A stretch of 6,704 nucleotides of DNA from positions 1-6,704 of the forward strand of contig JAKAZN010000102.1 of the NCBI GenBank assembly GCA_021815835.1, written 5' to 3'. This document shows, piece by piece, positions 1-6,455 of this stretch. Numbering within the stretch: the first letter of the stretch is position 1; the number at the start of each line of letters is the position of its first letter. The translations under genes and the position numbers were made by a program. This DNA comes from Pseudomonadota bacterium. GTDB lineage: Bacteria; Pseudomonadota; Alphaproteobacteria; Acetobacterales; Acetobacteraceae. Below the pieces are notes generated by a model. It saw nothing but the letters and a program-made list of their open reading frames with translations. It made no database searches and was not told where the DNA came from.

Positions 1-115
1 GGCGTTCGTGGTAGCAGAAACGCGGAATCTCGATCCCCGCGAGCTCGGCCGCCTGCAACACGGTGGCGCCGGCGGGGGCTTCGACCTCGATGCCGTCGAT
101 GGTGAGTTTGGGCAT
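1..115 (-). CDS. nuoG: NADH-quinone oxidoreductase subunit G, N-terminal fragment (runs off the window)
   Basis: NuoG is the large iron-sulfur subunit of the peripheral arm of complex I. It passes electrons from NuoF/NuoE through a chain of clusters towards NuoI and NuoB. Only the first 38 codons are visible ([16 protein letters not shown]...). They show the start of the ferredoxin-like 2Fe-2S domain: a beta-hairpin, then the helix [16 protein letters not shown] region, then RFCYHER, in which Cys34 is the first expected ligand of the N1b 2Fe-2S cluster. The ATG lies 4 nt after the nuoF stop, and a GGAG within the end of nuoF is the likely ribosome binding site. The gene is the seventh in the nuo operon. 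The rest of the protein, including the other clusters and the molybdopterin-type domain, lies outside the window. Identification is secure because of the position and the N-terminal motif. Confidence 0.93.
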   Translation of the reverse strand, partial: MPKLTIDGIEVEAPAGATVLQAAELAGIEIPRFCYHER

Positions 116-119
116 GGTC

Positions 120-1418
120 CTACTCCGCCGCCATCTTCATGGCCGCCCCACGCTGCTTGTAGGAGGCGATCCGCTCTTCCATCACCGGCCGGAAATGCCG
201 GATCAGGCCCTGGATCGGCCAGGCCGCGGCGTCACCAAGGGCGCAGATCGTGTGGCCTTCCACCTGACGCGTGACCTGCTCCAGGGTGTCGATCTCCTCC
301 GGCTCCGCCCGGCCTTCCACCATCCGGTTCATCACCCGCATCATCCACCCCGTCCCTTCCCGGCACGGCGTGCACTGCCCGCAGCTTTCGTGCTTGTAGA
401 ACTGGCTCAACCGCGCGATCGCGCGAATGATATCGGTCGAGCGGTCCATCACGATCACCGCCGCCGTCCCGAGACCCGACCGCACCTCGCGCAGGCTGTC
501 GAAATCCATCAGCACCTCGTCGCACACGGATTTCGGGATCACCGGCACCGAGGCCCCGCCCGGGATCACCGCCAGCAGATTGTCCCACCCGCCGCGCACC
601 CCGCCCGCGTGCTTCTCGATCAGTTCGCGCAGCGAAACGCCAAGTTCTTCCTCCACGTTGCACGGCTTGTTCACGTGCCCGGAGATGCAGAACACTTTCG
701 GGCCCGTATTGTTCTTCCGCCCGATCCCGGAGAACCACGCCGCCCCCCGGCGCAGGATGGTGGGCGCCACGGCAATGCTTTCCACGTTGTTCACCGTGGT
801 CGGGCAGCCATACAGCCCCATCGCGGCCGGAAAGGGCGGCTTCATCCGCGGCATGCCCTTCTTGCCTTCCAGGCTTTCCAGCAGCGCGGTCTCTTCCCCG
901 CAGATATACGCGCCCGCACCGCGATGGAGGAACACGTCGCAATCGTAGCCGGACCCGCAGGCATTCCTGCCGATCAACCCCGCTTCGTAGGCCTCGGCGA
1001 TCGCCGCATCCAGCACCTTCGCCTCATTGGCGAATTCGCCGCGGATGTAGATATAGGCAGCGCCGGCGCCCATCGCGAAGCAAGCGACAAGGCAGCCCTC
1101 GATCAGCTTATGCGGATCGTGGCGAAGGATATCGCGATCCTTGCAGGTGCCCGGTTCGCTCTCATCGGCGTTCACCGCGAGATAGGCCGGCCGCCCGTCC
1201 GATTGCTTCGGCATGAAGGACCATTTCAGGCCGGTGGGGAATCCCGCCCCGCCGCGCCCGCGCAAGCCGGAGGCCTTCATCTCCTCGACGATCGCATCCC
1301 GCCCGCGCGCCAGGATCTCCTTCGTCCCGTCCCAATCCCCGCGCGTCCGCGCGGCCTTCAGCCGCCAATCATGCAGCCCGTACAGATTGGTGAAAATCCG
1401 GTCCTGGTCGGTCAGCAT
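120..1418 (-). CDS. nuoF: NADH-quinone oxidoreductase subunit F (NADH- and FMN-binding)
   Basis: NuoF is the entry point of complex I. It oxidises NADH with FMN and passes electrons to 4Fe-4S cluster N3. The 432-residue length is normal for the family. [13 protein letters not shown] (residues 54-66) is the glycine-rich NADH/FMN-binding signature, and [15 protein letters not shown] (171-185) is the second family signature. [12 protein letters not shown] (344-355) supplies Cys346, Cys349 and Cys352, and Cys392 in [10 protein letters not shown] supplies the fourth ligand of N3. The start is supported by a strong GGAGGG at 1426-1431, 7 nt before the ATG. That site overlaps the end of nuoE, whose stop is only 3 nt upstream, so translation is probably coupled. 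All key residues are present and the gene looks intact. The protein should be cytoplasmic, at the tip of the peripheral arm, pairing with NuoE. Confidence 0.98.
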   Translation of the reverse strand: MLTDQDRIFTNLYGLHDWRLKAARTRGDWDGTKEILARGRDAIVEEMKASGLRGRGGAGFPTGLKWSFMPKQSDGRPAYLAVNADESEPGTCKDRDILRHDPHKLIEGCLVACFAMGAGAAYIYIRGEFANEAKVLDAAIAEAYEAGLIGRNACGSGYDCDVFLHRGAGAYICGEETALLESLEGKKGMPRMKPPFPAAMGLYGCPTTVNNVESIAVAPTILRRGAAWFSGIGRKNNTGPKVFCISGHVNKPCNVEEELGVSLRELIEKHAGGVRGGWDNLLAVIPGGASVPVIPKSVCDEVLMDFDSLREVRSGLGTAAVIVMDRSTDIIRAIARLSQFYKHESCGQCTPCREGTGWMMRVMNRMVEGRAEPEEIDTLEQVTRQVEGHTICALGDAAAWPIQGLIRHFRPVMEERIASYKQRGAAMKMAAE

Positions 1419-1421
1419 CCC

Positions 1422-2072
1422 TCAACCCTCCGGCGCGAAGGCAAGCGTGGTCAAGGTCGTCGCCCCGCCCTCGGGCGCCGAATTCTGCCGCCCGATCATG
1501 GATCCCATCGGCGGCGGTTTGCCGTCCCGCAGCGCGGCCAGCAGCGCGCGGGTTCGTTCCGCATCCATATCCTCGTAGAAATCGTCGTTCACCTGCAGGA
1601 TCGGCGCGTTCACGCAGGCACCGACGCATTCCACCTCGGTCATGGTGAACACGCCGTCGGCGCTGGTTTCGCCCCAGCCGGCGATGCCGGTTGCCTCGCG
1701 GCAGGCGCGCACCACCTCGTCCGAGCCGCGCAGCCAGCACGGCGTGGTCGTGCAGAGTTGCAGATGCCACTTGCCGATCGGGCGCAGGTTGAACATCAGG
1801 TAGAACGTCGCGACCTCATAGACTCGGATCGGCGGCATGGACAGCCGCGCCGCCACCGCGTCCATCCCCGCCCGCGGCACCCAGGCGCTGTCGGTGTGCC
1901 GCTTCATCTGCGTCTGCACGATATAGAGCAGCGGGATCACCGCGCTCGCCTGCCGCCCGGCGGGGTATTTCGCCAGATGGATCGCGATCTCCGCCTCACT
2001 CGCGGCGTCGAAGGCGAAGCTGGCGGGCTGATAGGATTCCTGGCCCGGCGGTGCGTCGGTCTCTGCGCTCAT
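1422..2072 (-). CDS. nuoE: NADH-quinone oxidoreductase subunit E (2Fe-2S, thioredoxin-like)
   Basis: NuoE is the 24-kDa-type subunit that binds 2Fe-2S cluster N1a next to the FMN of NuoF. The 216-residue product has an N-terminal helical part (about residues 25-95, with the family motif VYEVATFY at 84-91) followed by a thioredoxin-like domain. Four cysteines fit the expected C-x4-C and C-x3-C pattern: Cys107 and Cys112 in LCTTTPC, and Cys149 and Cys153 in ECVGAC. After about residue 182 there is a Gly/Pro-rich tail with GRQNSAPEGG and TTL, of a kind common in alphaproteobacterial NuoE. The ATG follows the nuoD stop by 6 nt with an AGG-type ribosome binding site inside the end of nuoD. The gene is intact and lies in the same phase as nuoD and nuoF. 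Confidence 0.97.
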   Translation of the reverse strand: MSAETDAPPGQESYQPASFAFDAASEAEIAIHLAKYPAGRQASAVIPLLYIVQTQMKRHTDSAWVPRAGMDAVAARLSMPPIRVYEVATFYLMFNLRPIGKWHLQLCTTTPCWLRGSDEVVRACREATGIAGWGETSADGVFTMTEVECVGACVNAPILQVNDDFYEDMDAERTRALLAALRDGKPPPMGSMIGRQNSAPEGGATTLTTLAFAPEG

Positions 2073-2078
2073 GCCCCG

Positions 2079-3290
2079 TTACCTGTCGATCTCGCCGAAC
2101 ACGATGTCGATCGAACCGATGATCGCCACCGCGTCGGCCAGCATGTGCCGTTTCGCCAGATGCTCCATCGCCTGCAGGAACGCAAAGCCGGTGGAGCGGA
2201 TCTTGCAACGATACGGCTTGTTGGTGCCGTCCGCCACCAGATAGACGCCGAACTCCCCCTTCGGGCTTTCGGTCGCGGTATAGGTCGCGCCCGCCGGCAC
2301 GTGGAAGCCTTCCGTGTACAGCTTGAAATGATGGATCAGCGCTTCCATCGAACGCTTCATCTCGGCCCGCGGCGGCGGGGTGATCTTGTTGTCGTGCAGC
2401 TTCACCGGCCCCGCCGGCAGCTTCGCCAGGCACTGGCGGATGATCTTCAGGCTTTCGCGCATCTCCAGCAGCCGCACCAGGTAGCGATCGTAGCAATCGC
2501 CGTTGCGTCCCACGGGAATCTGGAAATCCACCTCGGCATATTTGTCGTACGGCTGCGCCCGGCGCAGATCCCACGGAATGCCGGAAGCGCGCAGCGGCGG
2601 CCCGCTCCAGCCCCAGGCCAGCGCGTCCTCCGGCGTCATCACGCCGATATCCACCGTGCGCTGCTTCCAGATCCGGTTGCCGGTCAGCAGGGTTTCCAAC
2701 TCGTCGAGGAATTTCGGAAATCGCTCGGCCCATTCGCCGATCCGCTCGGCGAGCCCGGCCGGCAGATCGCGGTTCACCCCGCCCGGGCGGAAATAATTCG
2801 CATGGAGCCGCGCGCCGGAGACCGCCTCGTGGAACTCCATCAGGATCTCGCGTTCCTCGAATCCCCATAGCGGCGGCGTGATCGCGCCCACGTCCAGCGC
2901 GTAGGTGGTCACGTTCAGCAGATGGTTCAGGATGCGGGTGATCTCGGCGAACAGGGTGCGGATCCATTGCGCCCGCGGCGGCGCCTCCACCCCCAGCAGT
3001 TTCTCCACCGCCAGAACGAAGCTATGTTCCTCGCACATCGGGGAGACGTAATCGAGCCGGTCGAAATACGGCACATTCTGCAGATAGGTGCGGTATTCCA
3101 TCAGTTTCTCGGTGCCGCGATGCAGCAGCCCGATATGCGGATCGGCGCGCTCCACCACTTCGCCGTCCATCTCCAGGATCAGCCGCAACACGCCATGCGC
3201 GGCCGGATGCTGGGGGCCGAAATTGATGGCGTGGCTGTCGATCTCGAGCGTCTGCGTGGTCCGCCCGGCGGTTTCGGTGCTCTCGCCCAT
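2079..3290 (-). CDS. nuoD: NADH-quinone oxidoreductase subunit D (49-kDa type, quinone site)
   Basis: NuoD, with NuoB, forms the quinone-reduction pocket of complex I and descends from the large subunit of NiFe hydrogenases. The 403-residue length is typical of a free-standing Nuo[15 protein letters not shown] (residues 23-36) is the conserved N-terminal hairpin, and by spacing His32 and Tyr81 correspond to the His/Tyr pair known to contact the quinone headgroup. [10 protein letters not shown] (54-63) and the region ending in GGVNRDLP (170-177) are further family signatures. The protein ends in FGEIDR, the usual C-terminus. The start lies 6 nt after the nuoC stop and in the same phase. The upstream GAGAGG is close to the ATG and an AAGGG lies further away, so initiation may depend on coupling to nuoC. 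The gene looks complete and functional. Confidence 0.98.
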   Translation of the reverse strand: MGESTETAGRTTQTLEIDSHAINFGPQHPAAHGVLRLILEMDGEVVERADPHIGLLHRGTEKLMEYRTYLQNVPYFDRLDYVSPMCEEHSFVLAVEKLLGVEAPPRAQWIRTLFAEITRILNHLLNVTTYALDVGAITPPLWGFEEREILMEFHEAVSGARLHANYFRPGGVNRDLPAGLAERIGEWAERFPKFLDELETLLTGNRIWKQRTVDIGVMTPEDALAWGWSGPPLRASGIPWDLRRAQPYDKYAEVDFQIPVGRNGDCYDRYLVRLLEMRESLKIIRQCLAKLPAGPVKLHDNKITPPPRAEMKRSMEALIHHFKLYTEGFHVPAGATYTATESPKGEFGVYLVADGTNKPYRCKIRSTGFAFLQAMEHLAKRHMLADAVAIIGSIDIVFGEIDR

Positions 3291-3296
3291 GGCCTC

Positions 3297-3932
3297 TCAG
3301 CCCTTCCCGCCAACGCGCGCCTGATGCACCTTCTCATCGCCCGGAAGCGTGGTCACGCCTTCCCAGGGCGAGACGAAATCGAAGCTGCGCCAATCCTGCG
3401 TCAGCTTCACCGGCTCATAGACCACCTGCTTGCGTTCCTCGTCGTAGCGGACTTCCACATAGCCCGTCAGCGGGAAATCCTTCCGCAGCGGATGCCCCTC
3501 GAAGCCGTAATCGGTCAGGATCCGGCGCAGATCGGGCTGGCCGGCAAAGACGATGCCGAACAGATCCCACGCCTCCCGCTCCCACCAGGTCGCCGCCGGC
3601 CAGATCGTGTGCACCGACGGCACCGGCGCCGACTCGTCGGTGGCGGCGATCACCCGCAGGCGCCGGTTATGCGCCACCGACAGCAGGTTATACACCACGT
3701 CGAAACGTTCCGTCCGGTCCGGATAATCGACGCCGCAGATATCCATCACCTGCGCGAAGGCAAAGCGCGGATCGTCGCGTAGCACGGTCATGGCTGCCAC
3801 CAGCCCGTCGCGCGCGGCGGCGACCACGTATTCCCCGAGCGCGATCCGCGCATCGGACAACCCCGGCACCGACTCCAGCGCCGCGAGCCACGGATCGGCC
3901 GGGACCGCTGCCGGCATCTCCGCGTCAGCCAC
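3297..3932 (-). CDS. nuoC: NADH-quinone oxidoreductase subunit C (30-kDa type)
   Basis: NuoC is a cofactor-free peripheral-arm subunit that packs against NuoD and NuoB. The 211-residue product carries the family signatures [10 protein letters not shown] (residues 118-127) and [18 protein letters not shown] (138-155), then a normal C-terminal part with [18 protein letters not shown]. The start is uncertain. I chose a GTG whose first bases overlap the nuoB stop by 8 nt and which gives the natural-looking N-terminus MADAEMPAA. An ATG at 3917 (five codons later, 7 nt after the nuoB stop, 206 residues) fits the tight gaps of the other genes equally well. Neither has a strong Shine-Dalgarno: a GGGA lies about 10 nt before the GTG, and a GGAG lies directly against the ATG, too close to act. 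The open frame continues upstream to 4145, but that part lies inside nuoB and is not coding. Confidence 0.95.
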   Translation of the reverse strand: MADAEMPAAVPADPWLAALESVPGLSDARIALGEYVVAAARDGLVAAMTVLRDDPRFAFAQVMDICGVDYPDRTERFDVVYNLLSVAHNRRLRVIAATDESAPVPSVHTIWPAATWWEREAWDLFGIVFAGQPDLRRILTDYGFEGHPLRKDFPLTGYVEVRYDEERKQVVYEPVKLTQDWRSFDFVSPWEGVTTLPGDEKVHQARVGGKG

Positions 3933-4476
3933 GAAGAATCGTCCCGGTGCGGCGGATCTTCTTCTGCAACTGCATGATCCCGTACACCAGCGCCTCCGCC
4001 GTCGGCGGACAGCCGGGCACATAGACATCGACCGGCACGACCCGGTCGCAGCCGCGCACCACCGAATAGGAAAAATGATAGTAGCCGCCGCCATTGGCGC
4101 AGCTACCCATGCTGATGACCCAGCGCGGCTCCGGCATCTGGTCATAGACCTTGCGCAAGGCCGGGGCCATCTTGTTGGTCAGCGTCCCCGCCACGATCAT
4201 CACGTCGGACTGGCGCGGCGAGGCGCGCGGAATGACCCCGAACCGATCCAGATCGTAGCGCGGCATATAGGCGTGGATCATCTCCACCGCGCAACATGCC
4301 AGCCCAAACGTCATCGGCCACAGGCTGCCGGTGCGCGCCCAGTTCACCACCTTGTCCAGGTTGGCGACGATGAAGCCCTTGTCGGCAACCTCGCCGGTGA
4401 TGCCCTTCACCACCGCGTCCTGCTCGGCCCCCGGCTCCAGCGCGTCGCGATTCCAGGCGATGGCGGTCTCGCTCAT
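3925..4476 (-). CDS. nuoB: NADH-quinone oxidoreductase subunit B (cluster N2)
   Basis: NuoB (PSST/20-kDa type) holds the terminal 4Fe-4S cluster N2, which reduces quinone at the interface with NuoD. The 183-residue product has the expected ligand set: tandem cysteines Cys61-Cys62 in GLACCAVEM, Cys126 in [10 protein letters not shown], and Cys156 in [11 protein letters not shown]. The amphipathic N-terminal region (residues 35-55) leads into SLWPMTFG, as usual for the family. About 35 residues precede the conserved core, which is common in alphaproteobacteria. The ATG lies 4 nt after the nuoA stop, and only a weak GGGA-type ribosome binding site is visible. The gene is intact. Confidence 0.98.
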   Translation of the reverse strand: MSETAIAWNRDALEPGAEQDAVVKGITGEVADKGFIVANLDKVVNWARTGSLWPMTFGLACCAVEMIHAYMPRYDLDRFGVIPRASPRQSDVMIVAGTLTNKMAPALRKVYDQMPEPRWVISMGSCANGGGYYHFSYSVVRGCDRVVPVDVYVPGCPPTAEALVYGIMQLQKKIRRTGTILRG

Positions 4477-4480
4477 GGCG

Positions 4481-4846
4481 TCAATCCCATTCCAGCGCGC
4501 CCTTGCACCATTCGTAGATGAAGCCGATCGTCAGCACGCCAAGGAAGCCCATCATCGACAGGAAGCCGAACAGCTTCGTGGTGCCCAGGCTGATCGCCCA
4601 GGGAAACAGGAACGCCACTTCCAGATCGAAGATGATGAACAGGATCGCGACCAGATAGTAGCGCACGTCGAAGCGCCGGCGGGCGTCGTCGAACGCCTCG
4701 AACCCGCATTCGTACGCCGATAATTTCTCAGGATACGGTTTCTGCCGCGCGGCGAGGAGCGATCCCCCGACCATCGCCCCGGCGATCACGCTGGCGATGA
4801 CCAGGAACACCAGGACCGGCAGATAGGCCGGAAGAACATACGGCAT
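4481..4846 (-). CDS. nuoA: NADH-quinone oxidoreductase subunit A (membrane subunit)
   Basis: NuoA is a small inner-membrane subunit of complex I next to the quinone tunnel and NuoH. The 121-residue product shows three hydrophobic segments, at about residues 8-33, 62-84 and 92-113. The loop between the first and second holds the family signature [20 protein letters not shown] (45-64), which includes Cys47, the cysteine that in mitochondrial homologues becomes exposed in the deactive state. The second segment carries the conserved acidic pair Asp74 and Glu76 in FDLEV, matching functionally important acids in E. coli NuoA. It is the first gene of the nuo operon. The start is fixed by a good Shine-Dalgarno 8 nt upstream. 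Confidence 0.97.
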   Translation of the reverse strand: MPYVLPAYLPVLVFLVIASVIAGAMVGGSLLAARQKPYPEKLSAYECGFEAFDDARRRFDVRYYLVAILFIIFDLEVAFLFPWAISLGTTKLFGFLSMMGFLGVLTIGFIYEWCKGALEWD

Positions 4847-4854
4847 CCACGCAA

Positions 4855-4864
4855 CCCCTTCTCC
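4855..4864 (-). promoter_or_regulatory. ribosome binding site of nuoA
   Basis: On the minus strand this reads GGAGAAGGGG, ending 8 nt before the nuoA ATG. It is the best Shine-Dalgarno in the nuo genes of this window apart from that of nuoF. Its GGAG half is part of the 3' arm of the leader hairpin at 4861-4887, while the AAGGGG half remains unpaired, so the hairpin may affect ribosome access only partly. Confidence 0.75.
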
Positions 4865-4887
4865 GGCCCAAGCGCCCCGGACCGGAG
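4861..4887 (-). other. hairpin in the nuoA leader
   Basis: In the minus-strand RNA the arms CTCCGGTCC (4879-4887) and GGGCCGGAG (4861-4869) pair over 9 bp with one G-U wobble, around a 9-nt loop. No U tract follows, so it is not a normal intrinsic terminator. It sits directly before the AAGGGG of the nuoA ribosome binding site. A regulatory or 5'-protective role is inference; a chance GC-rich stem is possible. Confidence 0.45.
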
Positions 4888-4982
4888 CTTAGCCCGATCC
4901 GTTGTGCACCGCCATAGACCGCGATCCCCAGATCCCCGATCCGGCACCGAAATCCGGCCGAACGGCATGCGCAGGGCACCGC
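4888..4982. other. spacer between tRNA-Asp and the nuoA leader
   Basis: I see no gene here. On the minus strand, which is the direction of both neighbours, there is no stem followed by a U tract and no convincing -35/-10 pair for nuoA. A small direct repeat GATCCCC occurs at 4923-4929 and 4931-4937, followed directly by GATCC, and a GTGCAC palindrome lies near 4905. Short open frames crossing the spacer are not supported by any recognisable protein. Confidence 0.5.
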
Positions 4983-5059
<77 letters not shown>

Positions 5060-5075
5060 TGCGGCAGCGCGGTGC

Positions 5076-5104
5076 GTGTAGGCGCGGGGTTTCGGCCCGT
5101 CAAG
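5076..5104 (-). promoter_or_regulatory. promoter of tRNA-Asp
   Basis: On the minus strand a CTTGAC -35 box (5099-5104) is followed after exactly 17 nt by CTACAC (5076-5081), close to the alphaproteobacterial housekeeping pattern CTTGAC-N17-CTATAT. Transcription would start near 5069, giving a leader of about 10 nt before the tRNA, as usual for stable RNA genes. It may also supply transcripts to nuoA, because no terminator is seen after the tRNA. Confidence 0.7.
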
Positions 5105-5122
5105 CCGCGACCGGCTCTTGAC
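5099..5122. repeat. inverted repeat joining the two divergent -35 boxes
   Basis: The left arm GTCAAGCCG (5099-5107) and the right arm CGGC-TC-TTGAC (5112-5122) are complementary over 9 bp if the two bases TC are looped out; the centre is CGAC. The outer parts are the -35 boxes of tRNA-Asp (minus) and serC (plus). The symmetry may follow simply from two back-to-back CTTGAC boxes, but the inner GCCG/CGGC extension goes beyond them, so an operator is possible. Confidence 0.5.
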
Positions 5123-5145
5123 GATGCCCCGGCCCCGGCCTACCT
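5117..5145 (+). promoter_or_regulatory. promoter of serC (serC-serA)
   Basis: CTTGAC (5117-5122) and CTACCT (5140-5145) are separated by exactly 17 nt, the same architecture as the divergent tRNA promoter. Transcription would begin near 5152, giving a leader of about 50 nt before the serC ATG. This placement also argues against the upstream in-frame ATG at 5118, which would lie inside the promoter. Confidence 0.65.
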
Positions 5146-5159
5146 CCCCGCTCGGGTCA

Positions 5160-5177
5160 CGCCCCCCCACCGGGGCG
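5160..5177 (+). other. hairpin in the serC leader
   Basis: CGCCCC (5160-5165) pairs with GGGGCG (5172-5177) over 6 bp around a 6-nt loop. A pyrimidine-rich stretch (CTTGTCTTCT, 5178-5187) follows, then the serC ribosome binding site. The form is that of a weak terminator or attenuator, but the tract is not a clean U run and no leader peptide is seen, so the role is uncertain. Confidence 0.35.
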
Positions 5178-5189
5178 CTTGTCTTCTGT

Positions 5190-5196
5190 AAGGGAG
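5190..5196 (+). promoter_or_regulatory. ribosome binding site of serC
   Basis: AAGGGAG lies 8 nt before the ATG at 5205. It decides the start: the in-frame ATG at 5118 has no such site and overlaps the predicted promoter. Confidence 0.8.
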
Positions 5197-5204
5197 AAGC
5201 CGCC

Positions 5205-6392
5205 ATGGCGCTCGTCGCCCCCCGTCCGGACATCCGTCCGGCCAACCCCGATTTCTCATCCGGTCCCTGCGCCAAGCGCCCCGGCTGGTCCGTGGCGGCG
5301 CTGGCCGGCGCGTTTCTCGGCCGCAGCCATCGCGCCGCCGCCGGCAAGGCGCGACTGAACGAGGTCATCACCCGCTCCCGCGCGATCCTCGCCATCCCCG
5401 CCGACTGGCAGGTGGCGATCGTGCCCGCCTCCGACACCGGCGCGGTGGAGCTGGCGCTGTGGTCGCTGCTCGGCGCGCGCGGGGTCGATGTGCTGGCGCA
5501 TGAGAGCTTCTCCGCAGGCTGGGCGAGCGATATCGTCAAGCAGTTGAAGCTGACCGATGCGCGGGTGCTGGAGGCGCCGTACGGACAGCTTCCGGATCTC
5601 ACCAAGGTCGATTTCGCGCGCGACGTGGTGCTCGCCTGGAACGGCACCACCTCCGGCGTGCGCTACGTGAACGGCGACTGGATCCCCGCCGACCGGGAGG
5701 GCCTGGTGATCGCGGACGCGACCTCGGCGGCCTTCGCGATGGAACTCCCGTACGACAAGCTCGATGTCGTCACCTGGTCCTGGCAGAAGGTGCTGGGCGG
5801 CGAGGCGGCGCACGGGATGCTGGCGATCTCGCCGCGCGCGGTCGCGCGGCTGGAATCCTTCACGCCCCCTCGCCCGCTCCCCAAGATTTTTCGCCTGACC
5901 AAGGGCGGCAAGCTGATCGAGGGCATCTTCAAGGGCGAAACGATCAACACGCCGTCCATGCTCTGCGTCGAGGACGCGCTGGACGGGCTGCGCTGGGCCG
6001 AGCAACTCGGCGGCCTGCCGGCGCTGATCGCGCGGACGGAGGCGAATCTCGCCGCCATCGCCGGCTGGGTCGCGCGCACCGATTGGGTGGATTTCCTGGC
6101 GGAGGCGCCGGCAACGCGCTCGCCCACCTCCATCTGCCTGAAGATCACGGCGCCCTGGTTCGCGGCGCTGGCGCCGGAGGCGCAAGGGAAGGCGGCGAAG
6201 CAGATCACCTCGCTGCTGGAAAAGGAAGGCGTGGCCTACGACATCGCCTATTACCGCGATGCCCCGCCAGGCTTGCGCATCTGGGCCGGCGCCACGATCG
6301 AGACCGCCGACGTGGTCGCGCTGCTGCCCTGGCTCGATTGGGCCTACGGCGAAATCGCCGCCGGATACGCCCCCGCGCGCGCGGCCGAATAG
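5205..6392 (+). CDS. serC: phosphoserine aminotransferase
   Basis: SerC is a cytoplasmic PLP-dependent class V aminotransferase. It converts 3-phosphohydroxypyruvate and glutamate to phosphoserine and 2-oxoglutarate, the second step of serine synthesis. In many bacteria it also serves PLP synthesis by transaminating the 4-phosphohydroxythreonine precursor. The 395-residue protein starts with the substrate-site motif [12 protein letters not shown] (17-28). NGTTSGVRY (146-154) precedes DATSAAFAM (171-179), whose Asp171 should bind the PLP pyridine nitrogen. Lys195 in [10 protein letters not shown] is the PLP-anchoring lysine. [10 protein letters not shown] (244-253) and RIWAGATIE (358-366) complete the pattern. 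The sequence resembles the alphaproteobacterial/archaeal-type SerC rather than the E. coli form, judged from these motifs by eye. The ATG has an AAGGGAG site. serA follows on the same strand after 63 nt, probably as one operon. Confidence 0.96.
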   Translation: MALVAPRPDIRPANPDFSSGPCAKRPGWSVAALAGAFLGRSHRAAAGKARLNEVITRSRAILAIPADWQVAIVPASDTGAVELALWSLLGARGVDVLAHESFSAGWASDIVKQLKLTDARVLEAPYGQLPDLTKVDFARDVVLAWNGTTSGVRYVNGDWIPADREGLVIADATSAAFAMELPYDKLDVVTWSWQKVLGGEAAHGMLAISPRAVARLESFTPPRPLPKIFRLTKGGKLIEGIFKGETINTPSMLCVEDALDGLRWAEQLGGLPALIARTEANLAAIAGWVARTDWVDFLAEAPATRSPTSICLKITAPWFAALAPEAQGKAAKQITSLLEKEGVAYDIAYYRDAPPGLRIWAGATIETADVVALLPWLDWAYGEIAAGYAPARAAE

Positions 6393-6409
6393 CCGCAACG
6401 CGCATCGAC

Positions 6410-6430
6410 CGCGGCCGCCCTGGCGCCGCG
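6410..6430 (+). other. hairpin between serC and serA
   Basis: CGCGGC (6410-6415) and GCCGCG (6425-6430) form a 6-bp GC stem around a 9-nt loop. A TTTT occurs 8 nt beyond the stem (6439-6442), too far for a standard intrinsic terminator. It could give partial termination or RNA stability between the two genes, or be chance in GC-rich DNA. Confidence 0.3.
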
Positions 6431-6444
6431 ATCCCCGATTTTCC

Positions 6445-6449
6445 GAAGG
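6445..6449 (+). promoter_or_regulatory. ribosome binding site of serA
   Basis: GAAGG lies 6 nt before the ATG at 6456 and supports that start. Confidence 0.65.
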
Positions 6450-6455
6450 TTCCCC

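Noticed and set aside
63..2870. A 935-codon open frame on the plus strand opposite nuoF, nuoE and nuoD
   Set aside because: It lies in the codon-aligned antisense frame of three clear complex I genes. It is rich in Arg, His, Pro and Ala, as expected from reversed high-GC codons, and shows no domain. It has no ribosome binding site that I can see, and it ends at a rare CTA codon of nuoD.
3933..4145. Upstream extension of the nuoC frame to an ATG at 4145
   Set aside because: This part overlaps conserved nuoB sequence and translates to Arg/Ser-rich text; family NuoC proteins start close to the positions given for nuoC.
4923..4940. Direct repeat GATCCCC-A-GATCCCC-GATCC as a possible binding site or origin-like iteron
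   Set aside because: There are only two full copies of a simple 7-mer, in a GC-rich region where GATCC-type words are common; there is no further support.
5118..5204. A 29-codon N-terminal extension of SerC from the ATG at 5118
   Set aside because: The ATG lies inside the predicted -35 box and has no ribosome binding site, and the extension is Pro/Arg-rich without family similarity. The ATG at 5205 has AAGGGAG at good spacing and fits the family N-terminus.
5256..6398. A 380-codon open frame on the minus strand opposite serC
   Set aside because: It is the antisense shadow of serC, with Arg/Gly/Asp-rich low-complexity composition and no recognisable motif.
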